Assembly (NCBI RefSeq): GCF_003112675.1
Contig: NZ_BFAY01000011.1
Coordinates: forward strand, 1,054,001-1,118,000
Origin: Leptospira johnsonii
GTDB lineage: Bacteria > Spirochaetota > Leptospiria > Leptospirales > Leptospiraceae
Direction: 5' to 3'
DNA: 64,000 nucleotides
Shown here piece by piece: positions 15,116 to 24,301 of this stretch. Under the pieces are notes generated by a model. It had not been told where the DNA came from, searched no databases, and saw nothing but the letters and a program-made list of their open reading frames with translations. The position numbers and the translations under genes were made by a program. Position 1 is the first letter of the stretch, and the number at the start of each line of letters is the position of its first letter.

Positions 15116-17091
15116 TTTTTCGTTTTAGTCAGGATCCTCACCTCGTACGGTTTGAGTAGCTTGAAACCGGCAAAAGCCTTCTTTCCGGAATGATTGATAA
15201 AAATTTCGTAGTCTTTGGATTTTCCCGTTCTAAAACTGCGCTCCACAGTTGGGCCGTAAAAAGTAAAAGGAATTCCTGCCATTCTTAAGGTTCTTCTGTA
15301 TAATAGCATAAATGAGATCGGACTCAGACTCGCTCCAACGTATACGACAGATCCTTTTCCGAATCGATTACAAGTTATGACAGGTTTTCCTTTATAAAAT
15401 TTCTTATTATCAGAATATCTTGCCCAGACCTTGGCCGTTGTAGGTTCCAGGATCTCGCAAATTTTGGAGCAAGTTCCTAGAAAAACCCTGAATCGGAACT
15501 TAACGTTTCGATTTCCCACTGCTTCAAACTTTCTCACTTTTACTCCTGCCATTTCGGAGAATGGACCAGGAACCTGGGAATCTAACATCCAGGAATTTTT
15601 GTCCTTAAGCCCTGCTCTATACCCTAAGACTAAAACACCTCCCTCTTTAACGAATTGCTCCAATTTTTTAACAATGGAAGTATCTATCATTGCATAGAGG
15701 GGAAGTACCAAAACTTTATACTTGGAAAAGTCGGCTTTGGAGATAGGTAAGAAGTGAGCGTTTACATTTAGAATGTTCAGGCCTGCAAACCAAGTCGCCA
15801 TCTCGATATCGTATCCAACTTGCGCAAACGGAACCGGACTATGTTTTAAACCGGAAGAGATGGGTTGGTGTTTGAAGTTCCTTGCATTCTCAATATCATG
15901 AAGAACCGCGACTTCTGCCGGAAAATGTTCAGCAGCGAAGTCCTTCGCTTCCGGCAAGATCTCCGAGATCCCTTTTTGCAATTCTAAGTATCTATCCGTT
16001 AGAGATTTGTCGTGATCCAAAATCCCATAACAAAGTTGTTCTTGTCCAAATCTTGCAGTTCTATATCTGAAAAATATGATTTGTTCCGCACCTTGGACGA
16101 TAGCTTGTTTCATCCAAAGTTGAACCTGACCCGGTGCAGGAAGATAACCTAGAGTATCATGTCCTTGGAATCCTGAAATTTGTTCCATCACGGTAAACGG
16201 AAGATCTTTTAATCCTCGATTATACTGATGCATCGCAGAGATAAATGGATGAGGGAAAGGTTCTTCTTGGTCTCCCCAAGTAGGATAATTGTCCCAAGAC
16301 ACGTAATCTAAATGAGTGAATAATTCGCTCATATCTATCACTGGAAGAAATGGACTAGGATACAAGTTCGTAGTGAGTTTCCGATTGGGAGAAAACTTTC
16401 TTACAATGTCAGATTGCAATTTTACAAAGTCCACGATCGTATCAGAATGGAATCTATAAAAGTCTTGGATCATAGAAGGATTAAAACCCGCACTCACATG
16501 AAGACCTGGTATTGGGATCTCATTCCAATCGTTGAAGATTACTCCCCAAAAAATATTTCCCCAATTATCGTTCAGGTTTTGGATTGTTTTATATTTTGAT
16601 TTTAACCAAAGACGAAATGCTTTGAGAGAAGTTTCAGAATGATCTATATCCGATCCTTCATGGCCGATCTCATTGTCTATTTGCCAACCGATCACAGCAG
16701 GATGATTTCCTAATGCCTGGGCCATTTTAGTTACGACCTTCACTACTGCTTTTCTATAATTCGGAGAAGAAAAGCAAGCCTGTCTTCTTGTGCCTATATT
16801 TCTTAAAACTCCGTCTCTTACTTGGAGAACGTCAGGATATTTTTTAGCAAGCCAAGGAGGGAATGTAGCAGTCGGTGTTCCTAGGATCACGTCCATTTTA
16901 TGTTTATGAAAGAGATCCAACATCTTCTTCCAAAAAGAAAAATCGAACTTACCTTCTCTAGGTTCAACTAAGGCCCAAGAGAACTCTGCGAGACGAACTC
17001 TGGTCAAGCCCATATCCTTCATGATCCGGATATCTTCTTCCCAATCTTTGGGAGTCCATTGTTCAGGATAATAATCTGCTCCGAAAATCAT
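15112..17091 (-). CDS. Glycoside hydrolase family 42 beta-galactosidase-like enzyme
   Basis: Starting at ATG 17091 (659 residues) the protein opens with MIFGADYYPEQW, the classic GH42 N-terminus. GAGGA sits upstream at good spacing, so the longer open frame to 17274 is rejected. GH42 markers: LAEFSWALVEPREG, the acid/base Glu in WQIDNEIG (near residue 145), and a candidate nucleophile Glu in FTVMEQISG (near 306), followed by a trimerisation-type domain and a beta domain. No signal peptide, so it is cytoplasmic. GH42 enzymes hydrolyse beta-galactosides. This is unexpected in an organism group that mainly burns fatty acids. It heads an operon with an unknown gene and an IMPase. Confidence 0.9.
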   Translation of the reverse strand: MIFGADYYPEQWTPKDWEEDIRIMKDMGLTRVRLAEFSWALVEPREGKFDFSFWKKMLDLFHKHKMDVILGTPTATFPPWLAKKYPDVLQVRDGVLRNIGTRRQACFSSPNYRKAVVKVVTKMAQALGNHPAVIGWQIDNEIGHEGSDIDHSETSLKAFRLWLKSKYKTIQNLNDNWGNIFWGVIFNDWNEIPIPGLHVSAGFNPSMIQDFYRFHSDTIVDFVKLQSDIVRKFSPNRKLTTNLYPSPFLPVIDMSELFTHLDYVSWDNYPTWGDQEEPFPHPFISAMHQYNRGLKDLPFTVMEQISGFQGHDTLGYLPAPGQVQLWMKQAIVQGAEQIIFFRYRTARFGQEQLCYGILDHDKSLTDRYLELQKGISEILPEAKDFAAEHFPAEVAVLHDIENARNFKHQPISSGLKHSPVPFAQVGYDIEMATWFAGLNILNVNAHFLPISKADFSKYKVLVLPLYAMIDTSIVKKLEQFVKEGGVLVLGYRAGLKDKNSWMLDSQVPGPFSEMAGVKVRKFEAVGNRNVKFRFRVFLGTCSKICEILEPTTAKVWARYSDNKKFYKGKPVITCNRFGKGSVVYVGASLSPISFMLLYRRTLRMAGIPFTFYGPTVERSFRTGKSKDYEIFINHSGKKAFAGFKLLKPYEVRILTKTKK

Positions 17092-17263
17092 TCGGTCCTC
17101 GCATGTTAAAAAGGTAGAGACGATGATTCTGTTTAGGGAAGATCTTTCCAGAAAGAAAACCGGGAAATCCGTTCGAAATTCGGAAAAAATACTGTCTTTT
17201 CGATACGATTCAGGGAGAATAGAATAGAACCTCGTCCTTAAAGGTCGGGAACCCAAACATTGC

Positions 17264-18121
17264 ATGGAAAACAAAGATATATACCATTATGGGATTCTTC
17301 CCGACGTTCACTTTCGTTTTTCCTCAGCCGAAATTTCCTACGCAGTAAACGCAGCGTCTAACTTACATGGTTTCGACGACGCGGGGACGGAACTTCTGGC
17401 AAGGACAATGCTTGCCGCATTCTTCTTAGCAGATCTAGTAAAAGAAGATACAAAAGTAAGCGTTCAAATTCGTTTTTACGACGATTCGGAGATCCATTCG
17501 GTCTTAGCCTACAGCACTCGTAACGGAAGACTTAAAGCAACCTTAAGACATCGTCCCGAAGAAGATATAGAATCGGCACAGATCTCGGAGGAAAATTTAG
17601 GGATTTTGAAAGTATTCCGTTGGAAAGACGGAGAATGTATTTATCAATCCATCGTTCCTTTTAGAAATCAAAGTTTCGAAACAAATATCGAAAACTATCT
17701 GAGAGATTCAGAACAAGTTCCTTCCTTTTTAGTAGCGTATGTAAAACTAGACGGTCTTCATTGGAGGATAAAAGGTTTATTCTTACAAGCATTGCCGGAA
17801 GCAAAATCGGAACATATAGATGCAGTTAGAGAATTGGCCGGAAAACTAGAAGAAGAAAAGTCTAAAGTTTACGAAGGAACCGTTTCCCAAGCATTAGAAA
17901 TTTTGCAATCTTCGTGGAATACAAAATTCGAGATATTGGAAACCGGACGGCCGGAATACAGATGTGATTGTTCCGAAGAGAAGATCAAGGAACTCATTCA
18001 AAATTTAGGAAAAGAAGAAGCAATGGACATCGCAGAGGAGCAAGGACAGATCGAAGTCACTTGCGAATTTTGTAATTCCATCTATAGATTTCCAAAGGCA
18101 CAGGTCTTAGAGTTATTTTAG
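17264..18121 (+). CDS. hslO: Hsp33 redox-regulated chaperone
   Basis: A 285-residue Hsp33. The C-terminal zinc-binding cysteines are present as CDCS (near residue 233) and CEFC (near 267); oxidation of these releases zinc and activates the holdase. The N-terminal domain shows the usual DAGTELLARTMLAAFFLADL segment. It starts a four-gene plus-strand run with tsaE, tsaB and an RNase R, and is divergent from the GH42 gene. There is no strong ribosome site ahead of the ATG. Confidence 0.94.
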   Translation: MENKDIYHYGILPDVHFRFSSAEISYAVNAASNLHGFDDAGTELLARTMLAAFFLADLVKEDTKVSVQIRFYDDSEIHSVLAYSTRNGRLKATLRHRPEEDIESAQISEENLGILKVFRWKDGECIYQSIVPFRNQSFETNIENYLRDSEQVPSFLVAYVKLDGLHWRIKGLFLQALPEAKSEHIDAVRELAGKLEEEKSKVYEGTVSQALEILQSSWNTKFEILETGRPEYRCDCSEEKIKELIQNLGKEEAMDIAEEQGQIEVTCEFCNSIYRFPKAQVLELF

Positions 18122-18129
18122 AAAATCGG

Positions 18130-18678
18130 ATGTCAGGACGATTTGAAAATCTTACCTTAGATTCTATCGATATCCCTGTCGCAAAACTTGCGGGGATTGT
18201 AGCAGCGGTCTGGAAAGAGGGAAAATTCCCCTTACTACTCCTTTCCGGAAAAATGGGTTCTGGCAAAACTACATTAGTTTCTAAACTTGTAAAAGCTTTA
18301 TTGGATGATTTAAAACCTGGATTGGATAAATCCAAATTATTTGTAAATTCCCCTACTTATACTTTGATGAATGAGTATCCTTTTCCTGAGATCCAAAATA
18401 CATTAGGAGATATATTGGAGATCTTCCATTTTGATCTCTATCGGATCGGTTCTTCGGAAGAGATACCTGACTTGGGTTTCGAAGAATATTGGAATGGCAA
18501 AGGGATTTCTCTGATAGAATGGTGGGAGAAGGCAGAACCCGAATTTGAGGACAGAAGTTTCCGGATCAAGATCGATTTGGAAGAAGCAGATGAACATACT
18601 AGAAATCTGCAGATCCAATTTTTGGGAGAAGAATGGAAAAGGTCCGATCTACAGATCGAATCCTTTCTGAAGTCTTAG
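18130..18678 (+). CDS. tsaE: tRNA t6A biosynthesis ATPase TsaE
   Basis: A 182-residue P-loop ATPase of the TsaE family, which with TsaB and TsaD forms the threonylcarbamoyl-transfer machine for ANN-decoding tRNAs. The Walker A SGKMGSGKTTLV (residue 37-48), NSPTYTL, FHFDLYRIGSSEEI and SLIEWWEKAE are all family signatures. It is slightly longer than usual because of an insertion after the P-loop. It begins eight bases after hslO and ends just before tsaB. Confidence 0.93.
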   Translation: MSGRFENLTLDSIDIPVAKLAGIVAAVWKEGKFPLLLLSGKMGSGKTTLVSKLVKALLDDLKPGLDKSKLFVNSPTYTLMNEYPFPEIQNTLGDILEIFHFDLYRIGSSEEIPDLGFEEYWNGKGISLIEWWEKAEPEFEDRSFRIKIDLEEADEHTRNLQIQFLGEEWKRSDLQIESFLKS

Positions 18679-18686
18679 AAAATCGT

Positions 18687-19376
18687 ATGACAAAAATATT
18701 ATTCTTCGATGCGACCAACTCCTGGATCTTAGTGGGATGTTATCTTAAAACAGAAGACGGCAAACTAGAAAAAGTTTCCGAGTACAGAGAATTGCATAAT
18801 AGGGAATCTTCTCTCTTACTTATTAAAGAAATTTCGAACTGTTTGAAGGTATCTAATTGGGAAAAACCTGATATAATAGTAACTGCAACCGGCCCTGGAT
18901 CTTTTACAGGTATTAGGATCTCGGTTGCAACAGCACGGAATTTTTCACAGATCTGGAATATTCCGGTTTTGGGAATTGATAGTTTAGAATTGTACACAAG
19001 CCAATATTATGCGGAATCAGAATCTTCCGTTTGTGTAGGAATAGAAGCGAAACAAGGAAAAATTTATTTCGGTCTAAAGGACTCCAGAGGTTATTGGGGC
19101 ACCGTGGACATTGCACCGGATCTGATTCCGGAAACCATCCCGGAAGATAGGATAGGCTCTTATCTTACCGGAATTAAGTTCAGCGACTCTCCCGAATTTT
19201 TTGCGGGAACAAATATGAAAGAGAATCTTCCTTCGCCGGAAGCGAGTATATTGGAAAAGTCCAGCGAGATCAAAAAGGCATTATCAAAGCCGGAAGATCA
19301 TTCTTATTTGCAATTGGTTCCGAATTATCTGAGAGGAACTTACGCTGATGATAAGCCTAAGGTATATTATACATGA
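18687..19376 (+). CDS. tsaB: tRNA t6A biosynthesis protein TsaB
   Basis: A 229-residue TsaB, the ASKHA-fold partner of TsaD. TKILFFDATNSW at the start and ATGPGSFTGIRISVATAR near residue 70 are the family marks. I chose ATG 18687 because it gives the normal TsaB N-terminus and clears tsaE. An upstream ATG at 18633 inside tsaE has a good GGGAG site and would add 18 residues, so the start is not fully settled. Its stop overlaps the next ATG (19373), coupling it to the ribonuclease. Confidence 0.92.
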   Translation: MTKILFFDATNSWILVGCYLKTEDGKLEKVSEYRELHNRESSLLLIKEISNCLKVSNWEKPDIIVTATGPGSFTGIRISVATARNFSQIWNIPVLGIDSLELYTSQYYAESESSVCVGIEAKQGKIYFGLKDSRGYWGTVDIAPDLIPETIPEDRIGSYLTGIKFSDSPEFFAGTNMKENLPSPEASILEKSSEIKKALSKPEDHSYLQLVPNYLRGTYADDKPKVYYT

Positions 19377-21994
19377 CACAAAAAAAGAAAATAGTTAAAC
19401 AAATACAAATAAAGAAAAAAACAAAACCAAAAGAGAATGGCGAGAAAAGCAAGGAACCAATTAGGTCCAGATCCAAAGAATCGGATGAGAACGATCTAAG
19501 AAAGAAGATCAGAGAAGCAAAGGAGAAGGTTTCTAGAAAGAAAAAAGATCATAAGTCTTCTCGCTCAAAGAAACTAGAAATATTTCCGTCTGAGCAAAAA
19601 GTTTCGGCTCCTTCTTTTAAAAAAGAAAGAAAAGATAAAAATAAATCGTTTAAGCAAGAAATCGCAAAAAAATCCCACGAAGAAATTCCTTCACCAAAGG
19701 AAGAAACAAACTACAAAAAGTCTTCTTACGAAAATCAAAATAAGAATCCAGGATATTCTCCTAAATCTTCCCACAACAAAAACGAATCTCACGTGCCCGG
19801 ATCCAAGCCCAAGTTTTATGATAGAAGGCACGGAAGTCATGATTGGGAAAGAGAGAATGAACCTGGCAGAAAACTTCTGAAATTTTTCCGTTCTAGAGCG
19901 GGAAAGGTACTCTCAATGCAAGAGGTGAACTCCAAGTTCATTGCTCATGCAGGTCAGAAAAAAGGATATAGAAGAGAAAAATGGGAAGCCCAAGAACAAA
20001 AACGTTCTGCGGAAGAAGTTTTGATCTTTTTTGAAAAAGAAGGTCTGATAGAGATCCAAAAAAAGAACATCATCGTTCGTCCCAATCAAACCTTACAGGG
20101 AACGATCTCCTTAAGTAAAAAAGGAGACGGTTTCGTAAAACTGACTACAGGCACCGAAGTATTCGTCCCGGGCCAGTATACTTCTTCTGCAATCCAAGGC
20201 GATTTTGTGGAAATTCTTCCTACAGGGATCGGCCGTAAAGGAAAACTAGAAGGAGAAGTTGTCTCAGTTCTTAGAAGAGGCCGTGAGCTTTATAGAATGA
20301 AGGTAACGGAGAAGGATTATAAATTTATAGTCGGTACCTTTTTGGACATGGAAGGAGATTTGAAAGAAGGTTTTCTTCCCCGCAAGACATTACTGCAAGA
20401 TCTGCAAGACGAGATAAACGTCGGAGATGTTTTGATCGTAACCTTGAAACAAGATTCTGATCACGAAAAGAATCTATACGAAGCTCACTTTGTTCGTTTC
20501 GAGTCGGATACCAAAGAAGATACGGATCTGATGAGAATGTTAATGAAGTACAATTATACCATCCTCTATCCGGAGGAAGTAAAATTGGAAGAACTTCCTG
20601 ACGAAGTGGATGAGTCTACGGTAGACAATTGGAATTCAAGAGTGGACTTGAGAGAACTCAAATCTATCACGATAGACGGAGAATATTCCAAGGACTTTGA
20701 CGATGCAATCTCCTTCATAGAAGAAGGTAAGAAGATCAGATTCTACGTTCATATCGCGGATGTTTCACATTATGTGCAACCTGGTTCAGATTTGGATGTG
20801 GAGGCTTATTCAAGAGCTACTTCCGTATATTTGGGAAGTAGAGTGGTTCCTATGTTACCTCCTGAACTTTCCGAAAATCTTTGCAGCCTTGTGGCTAAGA
20901 AGAATCGACTGGCATTCACAGTTGAAATGGAAGCTGATTGGAGTGGAACCATCTTCCATGCAAAGTTTTACAAGTCCATAATCCGAGTAGAGGAAAGATA
21001 CACTTATAATCGCGCAGAAGAAGAGATCAAAGCAGGAGATCCGAATAATTGGATCTTCAAAATGATGAAATTTGCGGACATTCTTAGAAAGAGAAGACTG
21101 AACTCCGGAAGAGTGGATCTGAATCTGAAAGAAACCAAGGTGGTCACAGATTCGGAACACAATGTTATAGAGATCAAACCTGTAGAAAGATTACAGGCTC
21201 ATATCCTGATCGAAGAATTCATGCTTTCTGCAAATATCAAGGTGGCTGAGTACATTCGTAAAAAAGAAAGACCGACTTTGTATCGTGTCCACGAACCGAT
21301 GGACGTGGAAAAACTGGAGATGTTAAATTCATTTCTAAGATTGAATGGGGTTAAAGCTCAACTTAAGGATACAAGTTACGAATCTATTCGCCAAGTCCTG
21401 CAAGTGATTGAAGGAAGTCCTTCAGAGCGTTTGTTCAATATTTCCCTCTTGAGAAGTTTTATGCAGGCTTACTATTCCGGAGAATATCTGGGACATTGGG
21501 GCTTAGGTTTCAAAGACTATTGTCATTTCACTTCTCCCATTCGTCGTTATCCAGACTTGGTATGTCATAGAGTTTTAGAAAGTATTCTTCTCTTCGACGA
21601 AGAACCTTATTCTGAAGAAGATATCAAAGTAATGGGACTTCATACTTCTCACGAAGAAAGAAAGGCAACCGACTCCGAAAGGGATTATTATAAGCTCAAG
21701 GCTTGTAGATACTTGGAAAAAACAGGGATCAAAGAATTTACTGCGACCCTTGTTGGATTTAAATCTGCAGTTGCATTTGTGGAATTGAATAATCCTCCTG
21801 TGGAAGCTGTGATTCCCGCAATAGAATTTACCGACGAAGGTGAGCTACAAGCAGAGACAGACTTCACATTCTATTCTAAAAAATATACCAAACAATATTC
21901 ATTAGGTGAAACCTTTCCTGTTGAATTGGATAGAATTGATTTTGAAGAAATTAAAATTTACGTGAAGATGAAAAAATTCCAAAAGAAAGGATAG
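19373..21994 (+). CDS. rnr: RNase R-type 3'-5' exoribonuclease with long basic N-terminal extension
   Basis: An 873-residue RNase II/R-family enzyme that degrades structured RNA from the 3' end. The first about 160 residues are a Lys/Arg/Ser-rich, low-complexity tail not found in typical RNase R and probably bind RNA. A winged-helix and cold-shock section follows (about 160-350). The RNB domain starts near residue 420, with DGEYSKDFDDA carrying catalytic aspartates (about 434-444), then YVHIADVSHYV, DYCHFTSPIRRYPDLVCHR, and a C-terminal S1 domain (about 790-873). The ATG overlaps the tsaB stop (ATGA). Confidence 0.94.
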   Translation: MTQKKKIVKQIQIKKKTKPKENGEKSKEPIRSRSKESDENDLRKKIREAKEKVSRKKKDHKSSRSKKLEIFPSEQKVSAPSFKKERKDKNKSFKQEIAKKSHEEIPSPKEETNYKKSSYENQNKNPGYSPKSSHNKNESHVPGSKPKFYDRRHGSHDWERENEPGRKLLKFFRSRAGKVLSMQEVNSKFIAHAGQKKGYRREKWEAQEQKRSAEEVLIFFEKEGLIEIQKKNIIVRPNQTLQGTISLSKKGDGFVKLTTGTEVFVPGQYTSSAIQGDFVEILPTGIGRKGKLEGEVVSVLRRGRELYRMKVTEKDYKFIVGTFLDMEGDLKEGFLPRKTLLQDLQDEINVGDVLIVTLKQDSDHEKNLYEAHFVRFESDTKEDTDLMRMLMKYNYTILYPEEVKLEELPDEVDESTVDNWNSRVDLRELKSITIDGEYSKDFDDAISFIEEGKKIRFYVHIADVSHYVQPGSDLDVEAYSRATSVYLGSRVVPMLPPELSENLCSLVAKKNRLAFTVEMEADWSGTIFHAKFYKSIIRVEERYTYNRAEEEIKAGDPNNWIFKMMKFADILRKRRLNSGRVDLNLKETKVVTDSEHNVIEIKPVERLQAHILIEEFMLSANIKVAEYIRKKERPTLYRVHEPMDVEKLEMLNSFLRLNGVKAQLKDTSYESIRQVLQVIEGSPSERLFNISLLRSFMQAYYSGEYLGHWGLGFKDYCHFTSPIRRYPDLVCHRVLESILLFDEEPYSEEDIKVMGLHTSHEERKATDSERDYYKLKACRYLEKTGIKEFTATLVGFKSAVAFVELNNPPVEAVIPAIEFTDEGELQAETDFTFYSKKYTKQYSLGETFPVELDRIDFEEIKIYVKMKKFQKKG

Positions 21995-22030
21995 ACAAAG
22001 TCGAACATATTCCAGAACATTCGTTACGGC

Positions 22031-22056
22031 AAACTTTGTTTTTTCGAACAAAGTTT
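22031..22056 (+). promoter_or_regulatory. Perfect hairpin abutting the ribosome site of the GMC operon
   Basis: AAACTTTGTT (22031-22040), loop TTTTCG, AACAAAGTTT (22047-22056): ten perfect base pairs. AGGAG of the next gene starts at the next base (22057). It follows the RNase R stop by about 35 bases. It could be a terminator-like structure, an operator, or an RNA element controlling translation. Confidence 0.45.
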
Positions 22057-22067
22057 AGGAGTTAGAA

Positions 22068-22571
22068 TTGGAATCGTTTCTGGATGAGAAGGTTTCTCGT
22101 AATCGCTTTCTAAAGTTTTTGTTCAAAACGGCCGCAATCTCGGCTATCCTAGTTCCTCAAACTTCTTGCAAACCCGGATCTATTCCGAAGTTGCATGGAT
22201 TGAGTGATTCTGAATATCTTGCTTTCAAATCCTTGGAAGAAGTTTTCCTTGTTGGAAATCCAATCCAAGGATTCGATTTGGGAGTGGCCGCAGATAAGTA
22301 TATCTACGGTCATCCTTATCCGATCGATACTGAATCCGTCCTGAAATTATTGGCATTCTTGCCGGGATCTTCTCTTGTTTCTCTAGCCTTGGATTTTTCT
22401 TTCACCTCTATGGTAGGGCTTTCTAAAGAAGATAGAGAGAAACGACTTCTTTCCTGGAAAAACTCTTCCTTATCTTTGAAAAGAGGCGCTTATAATATCA
22501 TGCGCCAATTGTCCTTCTTCTTAGTTTCTATGGAAAGAGATTATAACGAACTAGTGGGATATAAGGGTTAA
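22068..22571 (+). CDS. Small subunit of GMC oxidoreductase (gluconate 2-dehydrogenase subunit 3-like)
   Basis: A 167-residue protein directly upstream of a GMC flavoprotein. The N-terminus SRNRFLKFLFKTAAISAI then PQTSC looks like a Tat-type signal (SRNxFLK, with Asn for the second Arg) ending in a possible lipobox. The body is helical, the pattern expected of the small partner subunit of membrane-attached GMC dehydrogenases. The start is TTG at 22068, supported by AGGAG six bases before it. The spacing of five bases to the flavoprotein gene means one operon. Confidence 0.72.
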   Translation: MESFLDEKVSRNRFLKFLFKTAAISAILVPQTSCKPGSIPKLHGLSDSEYLAFKSLEEVFLVGNPIQGFDLGVAADKYIYGHPYPIDTESVLKLLAFLPGSSLVSLALDFSFTSMVGLSKEDREKRLLSWKNSSLSLKRGAYNIMRQLSFFLVSMERDYNELVGYKG

Positions 22572-22576
22572 GAATT

Positions 22577-24190
22577 ATGGGAGCGATTCCTGAAGCAAAT
22601 TATAAGATCATAACTCCGGAAAAACACGAATCTTTGATCAAAGAGAACGGAATCAAAGACGGAGTTTGGAAATTACAAGCAGAAGCAGTCATCATAGGTT
22701 CCGGTGCAGGAGGAGCGGTGGTCGCGGCCACTCTTGCAAAAGCAGGATGGAAAGTTGTCCTGATCGAAGAGGGCGGATATTTTACTCCTGCAAAATTCAC
22801 TGGAGATGAGTTTCTTTCCCAAGCCAGATTGTATAGAGATGCTGGATTTATTATTTCGGAAGAACAGACTCTTTCCATTCTACAGGGAAGGACGATCGGA
22901 GGTTCTACCACTGTAAATTGGCAAACTTCACTTTATCCTCCTGATTATGTGACCAACGAATGGGATTCCCGTTTTGGTTGGAAAGGTTACGGAAGACAGG
23001 AAATGGACGCTTATATTTCCGAAGTCCATGAAAGGATTGGTGTCCACGAAGTTCCTCAAAATCTGATCAATGCCAACAATAACACCTTGATGAAAGGTGG
23101 AAAAGCTTTAGGTCTACATCCGGAAGTATTAAAAAATAATAATAGAGGATGTATCGGCCTAGGGCGTTGCGGTTTGGGTTGTCCAATTAACGCAAAACAA
23201 TCCGCATTCTTAACTTGGATCCCGGATGCGATCGAGGCAGGCGCGACCGTTATCTCCAATATGAGGGCACAATACATCCAAGACGGGGATATAAAAACTG
23301 TCGTTGCAGAATTCACACCAGATCCTTACGAAAAGGCTCCAAACAATGTTTTGGAAAAAGTAGTGATCGAAGCTCCTGTAGTAATCGTAAGTGCAGGTGC
23401 GATCGAAGGACCTGCATTATTACAAAGATCCGGACTAGGAAACGAGTGGGTGGGAAGAAATTTGAAAGTCCATCCTACAAGCACGAACTTTGCGATCTTT
23501 GACGAGACGATCAATATGTTCTCCGGACCTCCTCAATCCGCAGTGATCAAAGACGGTCATAACCAAGACAATACCGGTTATGGATATTGGTTAGAAGTGG
23601 CTCCATTCCGTCCTACCTTGGCAAGTTCACTGATCCCTTTTTATGGACAGAAACAATTCGATACTATGAAAAAGTATCCGAACATGAGTGCGGGGATCGT
23701 GCTAGTTCGTGACGGTGCAGACGGTGAAGCGAATGCTTCTGTGAAATGGTCTTTAGGAAGAAGAAAAGTATATTTCGAGATCACTCCGACAGACGGTAAA
23801 AATCTACTCAAAGGTCTGAAGGCATTAGCCGAAGTCCAAGTGGCTGCAGGTGCAAAGGCAATCGTATTTCCGTTTCCTGATGTGGAAGATCCAATCCCAG
23901 TAGATAAAAATTCCAAGTTTGATTGGATCCTGGACAAGAGCATTGAACCTGGAAAGATCGCGATCGGTTCCGCTCACCCTCATGGTTCTATCCAAGCGGC
24001 TAAGTCAGCCGACCTAGGTGCGGTAGATCTGGATTTCCAACTCTTCGGCCATAAGAATATTTTTGTAATGGATGCTTCTGTGTATCCTACAGGATTATCC
24101 GTAAATCCTCAAATTACGACTATGAGTGTGAATCTGAGAGCCGCAAGAGCCTTGGCTCAAAGAAAGGCAGAGGTTTTAGGAAATAAATAA
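22577..24190 (+). CDS. GMC-family FAD-dependent oxidoreductase
   Basis: A 537-residue glucose-methanol-choline type flavoprotein. The FAD-binding GSGAGGAVVAATLAKAG is near residue 39, GRTIGGSTTVNW (about 108) is the GMC signature region, and PTGLSVNPQITTMSVNLRAA at the C-terminus holds the conserved Asn/His part, with the likely catalytic His in AHPHGS. A four-cysteine stretch at about 194-206 (CIGLGRCGLGC) is typical of the long-chain-alcohol/sugar-dehydrogenase branch. The substrate is probably an alcohol, sugar or sterol and cannot be fixed. The preceding gene is its likely export/anchoring partner. Confidence 0.9.
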   Translation: MGAIPEANYKIITPEKHESLIKENGIKDGVWKLQAEAVIIGSGAGGAVVAATLAKAGWKVVLIEEGGYFTPAKFTGDEFLSQARLYRDAGFIISEEQTLSILQGRTIGGSTTVNWQTSLYPPDYVTNEWDSRFGWKGYGRQEMDAYISEVHERIGVHEVPQNLINANNNTLMKGGKALGLHPEVLKNNNRGCIGLGRCGLGCPINAKQSAFLTWIPDAIEAGATVISNMRAQYIQDGDIKTVVAEFTPDPYEKAPNNVLEKVVIEAPVVIVSAGAIEGPALLQRSGLGNEWVGRNLKVHPTSTNFAIFDETINMFSGPPQSAVIKDGHNQDNTGYGYWLEVAPFRPTLASSLIPFYGQKQFDTMKKYPNMSAGIVLVRDGADGEANASVKWSLGRRKVYFEITPTDGKNLLKGLKALAEVQVAAGAKAIVFPFPDVEDPIPVDKNSKFDWILDKSIEPGKIAIGSAHPHGSIQAAKSADLGAVDLDFQLFGHKNIFVMDASVYPTGLSVNPQITTMSVNLRAARALAQRKAEVLGNK

Positions 24191-24301
24191 TTCCTTTGAG
24201 AAGGCGAGAATTCCACTTTATTCGTGGCGTTCTCTTCCAAAATTGGATAAATGCCTTCCTTCTTTTGTGGTATTCAGAGGGAAAATGTCGGTCTTACTAG
24301 T

